The position numbers and the translations under genes were made by a program. This document shows positions 44,474-53,827 of a stretch of DNA of 64,000 nt, piece after piece (position 1 is the first letter of the stretch; each line of letters begins with the position of its first letter). The notes under the pieces are model-generated. The model was given only the letters and a program-made list of their open reading frames with translations. It was not told the DNA's origin and did no database searches. This DNA is from Methylobacterium sp. Leaf123 (lineage in GTDB: Bacteria; Pseudomonadota; Alphaproteobacteria; Rhizobiales; Beijerinckiaceae), in contig NZ_LMNS01000038.1 in assembly GCF_001423405.1 (NCBI RefSeq), positions 283,118-347,117 on the forward strand. Direction: 5' to 3'.

Positions 44474-44812
44474 TCAGGGCGTCGGCTTCAACGCCGTGAG
44501 GTAGTCGACGATGGTCTGCACGTCGGCCTGATCGACGGGCGCCTTGTAGACGTGGACCATCTTGTTCACGGTCTCGGTCCACTGCGCCTTCGTGAGCTTA
44601 GGTTGGGTCAGCACCATCCCGGCCGAGTGGCAGGCGAGGCAGTTGTTGTTGACCGCCTCAGCCCCCGGCCCGTCCGGGAAGATCCGGTCGGAGGTCGGCA
44701 TCGCGATGGATTGCGAGGTGAAGCGCATCGGCTCGGGGGCCGGGGCGGCAAGCGCCACCAGAGGAGACAAGGCGAGCGCGGCGATCAGGGCCGCCGGATA
44801 AATCGGGTTCAT
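44474..44812 (-). CDS. sorB: Cytochrome c subunit of sulfite dehydrogenase (SorB-like)
   Basis: A 112-residue secreted c-type cytochrome. Signal peptide of about 22 residues; heme motif C58-x-x-C61-H62 (CLACHSAGM); a Met for the sixth ligand lies in the KMVHV helix region. It starts 11 bases after the stop of the sulfite dehydrogenase gene. SorB takes electrons from SorA and passes them to the respiratory chain. An in-frame Met 5 codons upstream is possible. Confidence 0.85.
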   Translation of the reverse strand: MNPIYPAALIAALALSPLVALAAPAPEPMRFTSQSIAMPTSDRIFPDGPGAEAVNNNCLACHSAGMVLTQPKLTKAQWTETVNKMVHVYKAPVDQADVQTIVDYLTALKPTP

Positions 44813-44823
44813 GGCTGGTCTCC

Positions 44824-46047
44824 TCAAGCGGCCTGAAAGGACACGGCCTCGATGCCGTTCTGCATGAAGCCGGCCCCGTTCCAGACCCGGCCCATGGGCT
44901 GCGCGACGCCGTTAGTGTTGGTGCAGCGGACCCTGACCGTGTGGGTGCCGGCGGCCAGCGCCGGCAGGCTGCCCTCGAAGCGGCGGAAGCTGTAGGGGCC
45001 CTCGTCGGCGCCGAGTTGCGCCGGAAACCACGTCGCTCCGCCGTCTCCGGAGAACTCGACCGCCTTTACCCCGCAATCGCCGCCGAAAGCGATGCCGCGG
45101 ATGGCCACCGGCGTTCCAGCCGCCAACTTTGCACCTTCGGTCAAATTGGTGACGAAGGAGCGTGGCACCATCCTGTTGATCGGTACTGTCTTGAAACCGG
45201 TTTGGCCGGGCTTGATGTTGGCGCCCGGCACGTCCGGGATGCGGTAGGCGGTCTTCATCCAGTACCCGTCGTCGGGCTTGTCCAGCACCTCGATGTCGGA
45301 CAGCATCTTGACCCAGTAGGTCGAGTACCAGCCCGGCACCACGAGGCGGAGCGGGAAACCGTTGAGCAGCGGGAGCTGCTCGCCGTTCATCGCGTAGGCG
45401 ATCATCACCTCACCATTGTTGGCGTGGTCGAGATCGAGGGACTTCTTGAAGTCCGGCGCGTCGTCGACGACCGGCTCGTCGAGGCCGTTGAAGCGCACCT
45501 GCACGGCACCGGCCTTCACCCCGGCCTTTTCGAGCACGTCCTTGAGGCGCACCCCGGTCCAGCGGGCGTTGCCCATCGAGCCGTTGGCCCATTGCGCGCC
45601 GGGCACCCGCGGCTCGAACAGCCCGCGCGAATTGCCCGAGCACTGGTTCACCGCGGCGATCTCGAAGCGCGGCAGGCCGGCGATGGCGTCGAGCGAGAGC
45701 GAGAGTTCCTTATCGACGTGGCCGCGGACCTTAAGCCGGAAGGTGCCGGCATCGACTTCGGTCGGGATCGAGGCCCAGTGCCAACGGACGTAGAAGCGGT
45801 CGTTGGGGGTGAACACGCCCTCGTCGAACACCGAGAACGGCGTCTCCAGCAGCGGCGGATGAGTGCGTTGAAGGATCATCTCGCCCTTGCTCGGAAAGGC
45901 GGTGGTCAGCGCCCGCTCGTCCGGGCCGCCGGGCAGCGGAAGCTTCACCGAGCCTGCCGCCCAGGCCGGTATGGCCGCGCCGAGGCTTCCGAGCCCGAGT
46001 CCACCCAGCACGAGGCGGCGGTTCGTCGGTCTGTCCAGTCCGTGCAT
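44824..46047 (-). CDS. sorA: Periplasmic sulfite dehydrogenase, molybdenum subunit (SorA-like)
   Basis: A 407-residue protein with a twin-arginine signal (TNRRLVLGGLGLGSLGAAIPAWAA). The molybdenum-ligand Cys136 is in AAVNQCSGNSRGLFEP, and the family continues with GNARWTGVRLKDVL, YAMNGEQLPLLNGFPLRLVVPGWY and the dimerisation domain with VEFSGDGGATW. Exported folded with its cofactor, it oxidises sulfite to sulfate. The cytochrome gene follows directly. The frame is open upstream, but MHGLDRP gives the proper Tat start. Confidence 0.9.
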   Translation of the reverse strand: MHGLDRPTNRRLVLGGLGLGSLGAAIPAWAAGSVKLPLPGGPDERALTTAFPSKGEMILQRTHPPLLETPFSVFDEGVFTPNDRFYVRWHWASIPTEVDAGTFRLKVRGHVDKELSLSLDAIAGLPRFEIAAVNQCSGNSRGLFEPRVPGAQWANGSMGNARWTGVRLKDVLEKAGVKAGAVQVRFNGLDEPVVDDAPDFKKSLDLDHANNGEVMIAYAMNGEQLPLLNGFPLRLVVPGWYSTYWVKMLSDIEVLDKPDDGYWMKTAYRIPDVPGANIKPGQTGFKTVPINRMVPRSFVTNLTEGAKLAAGTPVAIRGIAFGGDCGVKAVEFSGDGGATWFPAQLGADEGPYSFRRFEGSLPALAAGTHTVRVRCTNTNGVAQPMGRVWNGAGFMQNGIEAVSFQAA

Positions 46048-46325
46048 GGTTTCCCCTCTAAAGAATGTCGGCATCGATGCGTTCGAGGGCACCTGGCCGG
46101 TGGCAATTTCTTGCAACCAAGGAGATGCTACGGGATGAGATTTATTCACACCAACGATCTTTCGTGATGCGAACGATCTCTTAATCCGATGTTTCGGAGA
46201 CTTTTGATCTCCCGTGCGTAGTTGGGCATTGAGATGGAAGCTCGGATAGGTGCCATCAGGCTCCCATGGGGGCCTCATCGGTTTCCCTGACTCCAACCAG
46301 CGCTGAGGCCGCACCATCGCGCATA

Positions 46326-47423
46326 TCAGACGAGGGCTAGTACGTGGATCAGGCCGAGACTGACGGCGCCGAGTGCGAGCAGTGAGGCGACCACCGCCAG
46401 GGTCACCCGTGCTCCGGCCTTGGCGACGCTGCGCACATCGACCCCGAGGCCGAGCGCCGCCATTGAGACCACGGTCAGCATGTTGGCAGTCTCCGACATC
46501 GGCGCGAGCGCGACCTGCGGGACCAGCCCGGCCGAGCGAAGGGCCACGAGCGCCAGGAAGGCGAGGATGAACCACGGCACCAGGCGGTGGATCGCGCGAC
46601 CGGCGCGAGCAGGGCGGTCGCCGGCGGTGACGCCGGGGGCGGCCTCGTCGGTCTCCTCGCGTAGCCGGCTTGCACCAAGCGAGAGCACCAGGACGACCGG
46701 CCCGAGCATCAGCACCCGGACGAGCTTCACCAAAGTTCCGACCTGGACGCTGAGCGCCGCGACCGGCGCGGTGGCGGCGAGGACCTGCGGAACAGCGTAG
46801 ACGGTGAGGCCGGCGAGCACGCCGTACTGCATTGGCGACAGGCCGAGCAGTGGCACTAGCAGCGGCAGGCCGAGCACCACCAGCACGCCCAGCACCGCGG
46901 TGAAGGCGATGGAGGTGGCGACGTCCTCGCCGTCGGCGCCGATCACCGGGGCCGTGGCGGCGATCGCCGAGTTGCCGCAGATCGAGTTTCCGCAGGCCAC
47001 GAGGATTGCCATGCGCGGATGCAGCCCGAGCGCTCGGCCGATGCCATAGCTCGACAGGATCGCGATCACGACGACGCCCGCGATGCCAAAAAGTAGACCC
47101 GGACCGGCGGCGAGGATCGTCGCGAGGCTGAGCGACGCGCCGAGCAGTACGACCGCGATCTCCAGTACAGTCTTGGCCCCGAAGGCGATGCCGGGAAAGA
47201 AACGCTGCGACGGGGTCCAAATCGTGCGGATCGCGCTGCCGAGCATGATCGCGAGCACCAGGGCTTCAAGCCAGGCACGACCGAAGAGGTGCGCCTCGGC
47301 GGCTTCGAAGCCGACCGCTGCGGCGGTGACCGCCACGCAGAGGCCCAGTCCCGGAAGGATGGCTCTCATGCCGGCCAGGGCACGCATCAATCGAGGGTGG
47401 GAGAAAAGTCTGGGCCTGGTCAT
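46326..47423 (-). CDS. YeiH-family putative sulfate exporter
   Basis: A 365-residue membrane protein with about ten hydrophobic segments and the family signature VACGNSICGNSAIAATAPVIGADGEDV. YeiH proteins (UPF0324) are proposed sulfate or sulfonate-derived ion exporters. Its place upstream of sorA on the same strand, 278 bases away, fits disposal of the sulfate made by sulfite oxidation. Start at MTRPRLFSHP; an ATG 16 codons upstream is less likely. Confidence 0.85.
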   Translation of the reverse strand: MTRPRLFSHPRLMRALAGMRAILPGLGLCVAVTAAAVGFEAAEAHLFGRAWLEALVLAIMLGSAIRTIWTPSQRFFPGIAFGAKTVLEIAVVLLGASLSLATILAAGPGLLFGIAGVVVIAILSSYGIGRALGLHPRMAILVACGNSICGNSAIAATAPVIGADGEDVATSIAFTAVLGVLVVLGLPLLVPLLGLSPMQYGVLAGLTVYAVPQVLAATAPVAALSVQVGTLVKLVRVLMLGPVVLVLSLGASRLREETDEAAPGVTAGDRPARAGRAIHRLVPWFILAFLALVALRSAGLVPQVALAPMSETANMLTVVSMAALGLGVDVRSVAKAGARVTLAVVASLLALGAVSLGLIHVLALV

Positions 47424-47570
47424 GGATGGCTCCGATGTGATGCCGGAGAATCCCACGACGCTTTCATTCACTCCAACGGAACGATTAGATACTTCTAATC
47501 AATTAAATAGATGAAATGAGGGCCTCTTTGCAGCTTGCGGAGATCCATTGTGGTGGGCCGACAGGCGCCT

Positions 47571-47885
47571 TCACCTGTCGATCCAACGGGCCTTGATCGT
47601 CGTGTCCGCAGAAAGCTCATAGATCCTGACGGAGCCCGTCACGAGTTCGAGGTGCTCGACCTCCGCCGGGCTGAGATCTTCGAGCGCCATGACAAGCGCC
47701 CGCAGGCAATTGCCGTGGGCGACAACGAGCACGTCCCCGCACATGACCGCCGGCAGGATGGTTCGGAGGTAGGCGCGCAGTCCGACGCTCCCGCCGACGA
47801 TCACGGCGATGAATATCAGGGAGAGCAAGAGCTTCCGCCCGTTTTCGGCATTCACGCCGACCCAGTCGATTCCGAGGAAATGCAC
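47571..47885 (-). pseudogene. Chimeric fossil: MscS start fused to phosphoglycerate-mutase end
   Basis: A 104-residue open frame made of two unrelated parts. Residues 1-40 (MHFLGIDWVGVNAENGRKLL...LIFIAV) look like the start of an MscS channel. From about residue 45 (ILPAVMCGDVLVVAHGNCLRALVMALEDLS) it matches the last third of GpmA-type phosphoglycerate mutase, with the catalytic HGN but without the first RHG. It probably arose by a deletion joining two genes and has no intact function. Confidence 0.7.
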
Positions 47886-47990
47886 GCGTTGGTCCTTCGT
47901 GTGGTCTAGGACGCGGTCGCGTCCGAGCCTGAATGTGACGGACCGCCATCGCGAAGTCCGGTCTACGGATGGGTGGGTGTCGTCGGCCGA

Positions 47991-48821
47991 TCAGCTTGTC
48001 GGAGAGGGCGTCAGCGCGACCGCCTCCATGGCACCGGCGTCGGCGATGGCCAGCTTGCCGCGTACGGTCAGGTCGCTGACGAAGGCGAACTGGTCGCGCA
48101 TGTCGAACGGGTAGGCGCGCAGCTTGTAGTGCGTGCCCCAGGGCTCCTCGTGCAGCACCACGCGGACCGATTTGCCGTAGTTCACGTAGGGGCTGGTCAA
48201 CGCCACGTCCGTCAGCAAGGCGCACACGAGGGCTCCGTCATGCCGGGGCAGCAGGTAGAAGTCGGCGACGCACTGCAGGGTCCCGGCGCCGTCGTTCGCG
48301 TTGGTGATCCGGTCGGTCCAGATCGTCGAGTGCGGAACCGTGACCGCGTTGTCGTCGGGTGTCTGGAGCAGGATCGCACGCAGCCCGACGTTGCGCACCT
48401 CGCCGTAGTCGGAGCCGACCTTGACCCAATCTCCCGGCCGGTAGGGCCGCTCGACCAGGGCCACAACCCCGGCGATCAGGCTGCTGACGTAATCCTTGAA
48501 GGCGAAGCCGATGGCGACGCTGGCCGCACCGGCGATGACGAGGAAGTTCTGCAGCGTGATGTTGAAGACGATGGGCACGATCCATACGATGGCGAGCACC
48601 ATCAGGACCAGCCGGGCGATGGGCACGGCCGCCAGGAGGTAGAGCCTCAATCGGCTCGAGCCGCGTTCGGCGAGGTAGGGGAAGGTGCTGCGCACAAGCC
48701 AGATCGCCGCCCATGTGCCGACGACGATGAGCCCGATCTCCCAGAATCGGATGTCCTGGAGGCTGTGGACGAGCTGTACGCCGCCGTCCTGGACGTCCTG
48801 TGCGGTGGCCATGTCGTTCAA
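47991..48821 (-). CDS. MscS-family mechanosensitive channel
   Basis: A 276-residue small-conductance channel: N-terminal membrane segments (about residues 28-50, 62-90), the pore helix NFLVIAGAASVAIGFAFKDYVSSLIAGVVALVERPYRPGDWV, and a soluble beta/alpha-beta domain. It opens under membrane tension. Its ATG overlaps the stop of the upstream gene by ATGA, so they are made together. Confidence 0.92.
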   Translation of the reverse strand: MNDMATAQDVQDGGVQLVHSLQDIRFWEIGLIVVGTWAAIWLVRSTFPYLAERGSSRLRLYLLAAVPIARLVLMVLAIVWIVPIVFNITLQNFLVIAGAASVAIGFAFKDYVSSLIAGVVALVERPYRPGDWVKVGSDYGEVRNVGLRAILLQTPDDNAVTVPHSTIWTDRITNANDGAGTLQCVADFYLLPRHDGALVCALLTDVALTSPYVNYGKSVRVVLHEEPWGTHYKLRAYPFDMRDQFAFVSDLTVRGKLAIADAGAMEAVALTPSPTS

Positions 48822-49984
48822 ACCCGTCCCACGGGAAATCCTGCCGCTTCGAGGCCGTCCCGGATCGCCGGGTAGGCCGCCGCCCGGCAGCCGAACCGGT
48901 CGCCCTTACGTTCCAGGAAGCCCGCCCTGAGCAGGACGGGCACGACGTTCGGGTCCGCCACGCCTGGGAGGACGAGCAGCAGTTCCTCGCGGGTCAACGG
49001 CCCGTGTATCAGCAGCGCGTGCAAGGCATGGAGGGTGGTGCCGTCGTCCGTAAATGGGAGAAGGTACTCGTCGAGGGCGGCCACCCAGAGGGTCTGCTCG
49101 CTGGCATCGCCATCCGACATCGCGGCCTTCGCGTCTTCGGCGACGTCACCCGTACGCAGGCTGCGCCGCCAGAGGTGCCAGGCGACCCAGGGTATGCCGA
49201 GGCTGCGCCCGGCCAACTTGCGCAGGTAGTCGTTGCGAAGCGTACCCGCCTCGTCGACCGCGAGCACGTCCTCGCCGTCGGCGAGCAGGCGGAACCGCAT
49301 CGCCCCGGTGGCCTCGGAGGTCGAGAGCTGGACGAACCAGCCATGCAGGCGGACGGCGTCGAACGGCTTGATCGTCACGGCATCGGGCAGGAGGGCGTCG
49401 GCGCCGGCCGCCTTGGCGAGGAACGACCAGGCCCAGGCGTTGCAGCCGACGACCACCGGTCGATCCAGTCCGTCGATGGCCGCGAGGAGCGCGCGCACGG
49501 CCCTCAGGCCTTCCCGATGCCGCAGGAACCAGTCCTCCAGCCTGGGGATGACCAGGATCCCCGACCCGGTCATGTCCGGCAGAATGAGCTGATCGGCGGC
49601 GACGAGCGATTGCCGCGAGGGCGGCGCGAAGACTTGGTGTCCCGCCTCCAACGCCCAGGTCTCGATGACCGCGTTCTCGTCGCAGGGCGGCAGCACCACC
49701 GTCAGAATGTGCGACGCGCCGGGCTGACGATCCAGCCACCTGCCCACGGTCGCCCCGATCTCGGCGAGGACCGGGCCGCAGGCGGGGGGAGCAACGATCT
49801 CGTCGAGACGCTTCAGCGTCGCGCGGTGCAGCTTGTCGTCCGCGATGAAAGGCTCGGACTTTTCGCGGTGGAACAGGGCTATCAGCCGCCCGAGGTACCT
49901 CCGGGCGACTTCATCCCTGGGGACCGGTGGCGTCTGGGCATCGTCGAGTGGGATCAGGAACGCGGGGCCTTCAGTCTTCGACAT
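48818..49984 (-). CDS. Uncharacterised protein coupled to MscS
   Basis: A 388-residue cytosolic protein, not a named family to me. Residues 90-220 look like a nucleotide-binding-type alpha/beta domain (ILTVVLPPCDENAVIETWAL, GILVIPRLEDWFLRHREGL, PVVVGCNAWAWSFLAKAAGADALLP); a clear Walker A is missing. The C-terminal 90 residues resemble a winged helix (LHALLIHGPLTREELLLVLPG..VVPVLLRAGFLERKGDRFGC). Similar proteins are remembered next to MscS genes in other proteobacteria. ATG 49984 chosen; an earlier in-frame ATG lacks support. Confidence 0.75.
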   Translation of the reverse strand: MSKTEGPAFLIPLDDAQTPPVPRDEVARRYLGRLIALFHREKSEPFIADDKLHRATLKRLDEIVAPPACGPVLAEIGATVGRWLDRQPGASHILTVVLPPCDENAVIETWALEAGHQVFAPPSRQSLVAADQLILPDMTGSGILVIPRLEDWFLRHREGLRAVRALLAAIDGLDRPVVVGCNAWAWSFLAKAAGADALLPDAVTIKPFDAVRLHGWFVQLSTSEATGAMRFRLLADGEDVLAVDEAGTLRNDYLRKLAGRSLGIPWVAWHLWRRSLRTGDVAEDAKAAMSDGDASEQTLWVAALDEYLLPFTDDGTTLHALHALLIHGPLTREELLLVLPGVADPNVVPVLLRAGFLERKGDRFGCRAAAYPAIRDGLEAAGFPVGRV

Positions 49985-50207
49985 CGGCGCGCGGCAGTCC
50001 ACTCCAAGGTCGTCGACAACGTGAACCGCCCAGGTTCGTTGCCGGTGCCGCTGGCATTCACCGGTCACGAAGTAGGCACCTCCGGCCCGGAACTACGACC
50101 TGAAGGACGGCGAAGGGTAGGATGCTACCGAGAGCAAATGGCACATCCAACGCCCTTCTCGGGACTGGGTGCCCTCGACGCCGGGTCCCCGACTACGGGC
50201 GCTGCCG

Positions 50208-52946
50208 CTATCGACTGGTTGCCGGTGCATCCTCCGCTTGCAGGCCTCTAAGGGGAGCGTCGATGGTGCACATGACACCTGTCGCCGGATAGGAGAGATC
50301 CACCTCGCCGCCGAAGTTGCCGGCAAGTCCGCGCCCGATCAGCCTAGAACCGAAGCCGCTCCGTGTCGGCGCCTTCACGACGGGACCACCTTGCTCCAAC
50401 CATCGCAGGGCGCAGTGCGGCTCGCCGCCATCCTCGCGAAGCGTCCACTCGACCGAGACCTTGCCCTGGGCGGTCGAAAGGGCCCCATACTTGGCCGCGT
50501 TGGTCGCGAGCTCATGCAGCATCAGCGAGAGGGACATTGCGGCCTTCGACCCGATGGTGAAGGTGGGTCCTTTGAGGACGAACCGCCCCGGATTGTCCCG
50601 GTGCGTCTGCAAGGCGCTCTCGATCAAAGTCTCGATAGGTGCCGACCCGATCTCTCCGCCAAGCAGGAGATCGTGCGACTTGCTGAGCGCGATCAGCCGA
50701 CCGGCGAGGACGTCCTTGGCCGCATTCAGGTCGGTTGCCGTGCGCATGGTCTGGGTGGCGATGGACTGGACCATTGCCAGCATGTTCTTCATGCGGTGGC
50801 TCAGTTCGAGGTTGAGGGTTCGCTGACGTTCCTCCGCCTCGATCCGTGCCAAGGCCGCGCGGGTCCGGTCCGCGATGTTGTTGGCAAAACTAATCTCCTC
50901 GCCCGTCCAGGCGTATGGCTTGGCCTTCAACGCGAACAGCAGTGCGACGAACCGACCGTGCTCCATGAGCGGCAAGTTCAAAAGCGAACGCACGTGGATG
51001 GCTGCGAGGGCTTCCGCATCGTTTGCCGTCCGAACGTCGTTTGCGACGTCGTCGATGATCACGGCATGGCCGGACTTCAGGTTCTCGATGTACGAGCCGT
51101 AATCCCGGAACGAATGCACCCCGCCGATGCCCGGAATGCCCGGAGCGGTCCAGCCGTCACCGACGGCGATGGTTTCCCGGTCGTGGTCCACCGCCCCGTA
51201 CCCCGCATGGGATAGCCCGAGGGTGCGGCCAAGGATCTCCGCAGCCACGCAGGCGATCTCCCCCGCATCGTCCGAATTGCGTAAGCGGTCGCCGAGCTCC
51301 GCCAGGGCCGCACGCCGGGTCTCGGCCTGCTTGCGGTCCGAGACGTCGATGAACATCGCGGCGAAACGATTCTCCGCTTCACGGTATGCGCGAACCTCAA
51401 ACACGCGCCCGAGCTGCGGCACCGAAATCTCGAAGACCTCGGGAGTTCCAGTGTCGACCACCCGTGCGTAGGTCTCGATCAGCCAGTCGGGGATGTCGGG
51501 AATGGCCTCGCGCACGGTCCGGCCCACGGTCTCGACAGGGAGGCCAGACTGCGCGGCGAAGGCCGGGTTGATCTCAACGAACCGGTAGTCCGTGGCCTTC
51601 CCGTTCGCGTTGCGGATGATTTCGCCGCTGAAGAAGCCTTCCTGCATGCCCTCGAACAGGCCGCGCCAGCGCTTCTCGCTTTCGACGATGCGCTGCTCGG
51701 AGGCGCGCTGGGCGGTGACGTCGCGCGACACCACCAGAAGCCGCTCCGGCCGTCCATCAGCGCCGCGGATCGGTGTGACCTGCACGTCCCACCACTTCGC
51801 CGTGCCCTTGAGCGTTTCGGCCGGGGCCTGGAAATGGCCGGTGCCGCCGGCCAACGCCGCCCAGAATGCCGCCTTTGCGTCCATTTGGGCCTGTCCCTTC
51901 CAGAACCCGGTCCAGTCGCAACCCTTCACCTGGTTGAAGTCGTCGGCCTCCATGACGGCCAGCCCGCCCTCGTTCATGAATGTCAGCCTGGCATCGGGAT
52001 CGAGCACCTTGATGCAGTCGGCCGAGGAGGACAGCACGCCGCGCATGAACGCGGCGTCCGCCTGCTCCTTGGCCGCGGCGTTCCGTTGCTCCGTGCGGTC
52101 GCGCAGGATCTTGAGGAAGCCCTCGTGTTGGCCTTGCTCGTCCCTGAGCGGCATCATCTCGCCGTTAGCCCAGAACCGACTGCCGTCCTTTCGAACATGC
52201 CAGCGCTCGTCTGCGCCGCGCCCGGACAACAAGGCAGAGGCCATCTCCTGCTCGGGGACGGCGTTCGCGACGTCCTCATCGGTGAAGAAGACGTGGGCGG
52301 GCTTGCCACGCATCTCCGCCTCGTCCCAACCGAGGATGCGTTCGGCGCCCGGCGACCAGCTCGTCACCATGCCGGCGAGATCCAGTGAGACGATGGCGTA
52401 GTCGAGGGCGCTCTCCAGAATCGCCGTGTTGCGCCGGTCGGTCTCACGACGTTGGCGCAGGGACCGGCGTAGCTCCAAGGTCGTCATGACCTGATGCGCG
52501 AGGGTGCGAAGCACGAACGCTTGGGAGGGCGTCAGCTTGTTGGGCTTGGTATCGAGCACGCACAGCGCCCCGAGGGCGACGCCGTCGGCAGTTCGCAGCG
52601 GAGCTCCCGCGTAGAAGCGGACTTCGGGTCCGCCGGTCACCAGGGGGTTGTCCGACGTACGCGCGTCGAGGGTCAGGTCTTCGATCTCGAACACGTCGTC
52701 CTGCTGCACGGTGTAGGCGCAGATCGATTGGGACAGCGGCGTCTCGTTCCGTCCGAAGCCGGTCTCGGCCTTGAACCATTGGCGTTCGCCGTCCAGGAGC
52801 GAGATCAGCGACACGGGCATGCCGCAAGTTTCCGACGCCACCCTGACGATGTCGTCGAACTCGGTCTCGGCGGGCGTGTCGAGGATGTCGTAGCTCGCCA
52901 GTTCGCGCCGGCGAAGTCCATCGACCTGTTTGTTGCCTCCCGCCAT
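50208..52946 (-). CDS. Multi-sensor HWE histidine kinase
   Basis: A 912-residue cytosolic sensor kinase. Domains in order: GAF (about 20-165), PAS 1 (175-290, ALDYAIVSLDLAGMVTSWSPGAERILGW), PAS 2 (300-420), PAS 3 (430-555), second GAF (565-715), and an HWE kinase core (725-905). The phospho-accepting His is in ELSHRMKNMLAMVQSIATQT; the ATP domain has MLHELATNAAKYGALS and GFGSRLIGRGL. HWE kinases often sense light or redox and signal to single-domain regulators; two such genes lie just upstream. Confidence 0.93.
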   Translation of the reverse strand: MAGGNKQVDGLRRRELASYDILDTPAETEFDDIVRVASETCGMPVSLISLLDGERQWFKAETGFGRNETPLSQSICAYTVQQDDVFEIEDLTLDARTSDNPLVTGGPEVRFYAGAPLRTADGVALGALCVLDTKPNKLTPSQAFVLRTLAHQVMTTLELRRSLRQRRETDRRNTAILESALDYAIVSLDLAGMVTSWSPGAERILGWDEAEMRGKPAHVFFTDEDVANAVPEQEMASALLSGRGADERWHVRKDGSRFWANGEMMPLRDEQGQHEGFLKILRDRTEQRNAAAKEQADAAFMRGVLSSSADCIKVLDPDARLTFMNEGGLAVMEADDFNQVKGCDWTGFWKGQAQMDAKAAFWAALAGGTGHFQAPAETLKGTAKWWDVQVTPIRGADGRPERLLVVSRDVTAQRASEQRIVESEKRWRGLFEGMQEGFFSGEIIRNANGKATDYRFVEINPAFAAQSGLPVETVGRTVREAIPDIPDWLIETYARVVDTGTPEVFEISVPQLGRVFEVRAYREAENRFAAMFIDVSDRKQAETRRAALAELGDRLRNSDDAGEIACVAAEILGRTLGLSHAGYGAVDHDRETIAVGDGWTAPGIPGIGGVHSFRDYGSYIENLKSGHAVIIDDVANDVRTANDAEALAAIHVRSLLNLPLMEHGRFVALLFALKAKPYAWTGEEISFANNIADRTRAALARIEAEERQRTLNLELSHRMKNMLAMVQSIATQTMRTATDLNAAKDVLAGRLIALSKSHDLLLGGEIGSAPIETLIESALQTHRDNPGRFVLKGPTFTIGSKAAMSLSLMLHELATNAAKYGALSTAQGKVSVEWTLREDGGEPHCALRWLEQGGPVVKAPTRSGFGSRLIGRGLAGNFGGEVDLSYPATGVMCTIDAPLRGLQAEDAPATSR

Positions 52947-53146
52947 GGCCCTCCAGCCGACTTCCGATGCTGTTGCGGCCTACCGCCGAACGAAAAGCGG
53001 TCTGCCGTTAAACGCCTCACCGCACAATGGTATTTGAAGGTTCTAGAACGACTTCGGGCCACGACGGCCGGATCGTGCACTGGCCGTTCGGCAAGTCTGC
53101 CGCGCCCCCGTAAGTGGTGGTTCTCGTCGCCCGCCCAAGGCCACTG

Positions 53147-53557
53147 CTACTTCTTGAGGGACTCGGGGTGCTTTTCCGATGGCATCGTATTGCGAACGTG
53201 GTGCCGGACCACCGAGGGACTGAAGGGCTTCGCGATGAACGTCGCCCCGTCCGGAAGGTCTCCGAGTTCGGGCCGTACGTGGCCGGACGCCACAACGATG
53301 GCGATGTGCGGCCACAGCTCGGCGGTCCGACGCGCGAGGTCGAAACCGTCACCATCGCCCGGCATCTGCACGTCCGTGAACAGCAACTGCACCTTGCCGT
53401 GGTGCTCGTCGAGCACCCTGATCGCCTGGGCCACGTTCATCGCCTCCAGCACCGCGAAGCCCGCATCCTCCAGGATGTCGGTAGCATCCATCAGGATCAG
53501 GGCGTCGTCGTCGACCACGAGGGCGAAGGGCGCATCGGAAGGGCCAGGCAGGGTCAT
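53147..53557 (-). CDS. Single-domain response regulator
   Basis: A 136-residue CheY-like receiver. Acidic pocket in VVDDDALILMD, phospho-acceptor D62 in FTDVQMPG, and the conserved Lys in FIAKPFS. No output domain. It is upstream of the HWE kinase gene on the same strand with 200 bases between, so it is the probable partner. Start at MTLPGPSDAP. Confidence 0.9.
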   Translation of the reverse strand: MTLPGPSDAPFALVVDDDALILMDATDILEDAGFAVLEAMNVAQAIRVLDEHHGKVQLLFTDVQMPGDGDGFDLARRTAELWPHIAIVVASGHVRPELGDLPDGATFIAKPFSPSVVRHHVRNTMPSEKHPESLKK

Positions 53558-53827
53558 CAAGGGGTAAGGCCAACCTCGTCCAGAGGTTGCTGGGTAACAT
53601 AAGTTTGTTTTGGCGGTGCTTGCCGATTCACGGCGCACTGTTGTTGGGACCGAAGCCTCAACATGCTGCGCGGATACGAGCGAGTGAACGACAGGGTTTA
53701 TCCCGACGGTACGGCGCACGTCGGCGAAGGTCGCTTTCCTGCCTGCACGCTCAACGCACCGGCCAGGACCTATCAACTGAGATGCTCAAGGAGGGCAACT
53801 TATCGAGCTAACCTGTGTTGCGCTCTC

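Noticed and set aside
44824..47220. A 798-codon frame that would fuse sequence antiparallel to yeiH with sorA
   Set aside because: The first 390 codons are out-of-frame yeiH sequence; sorA starts at the Tat signal at 46047.
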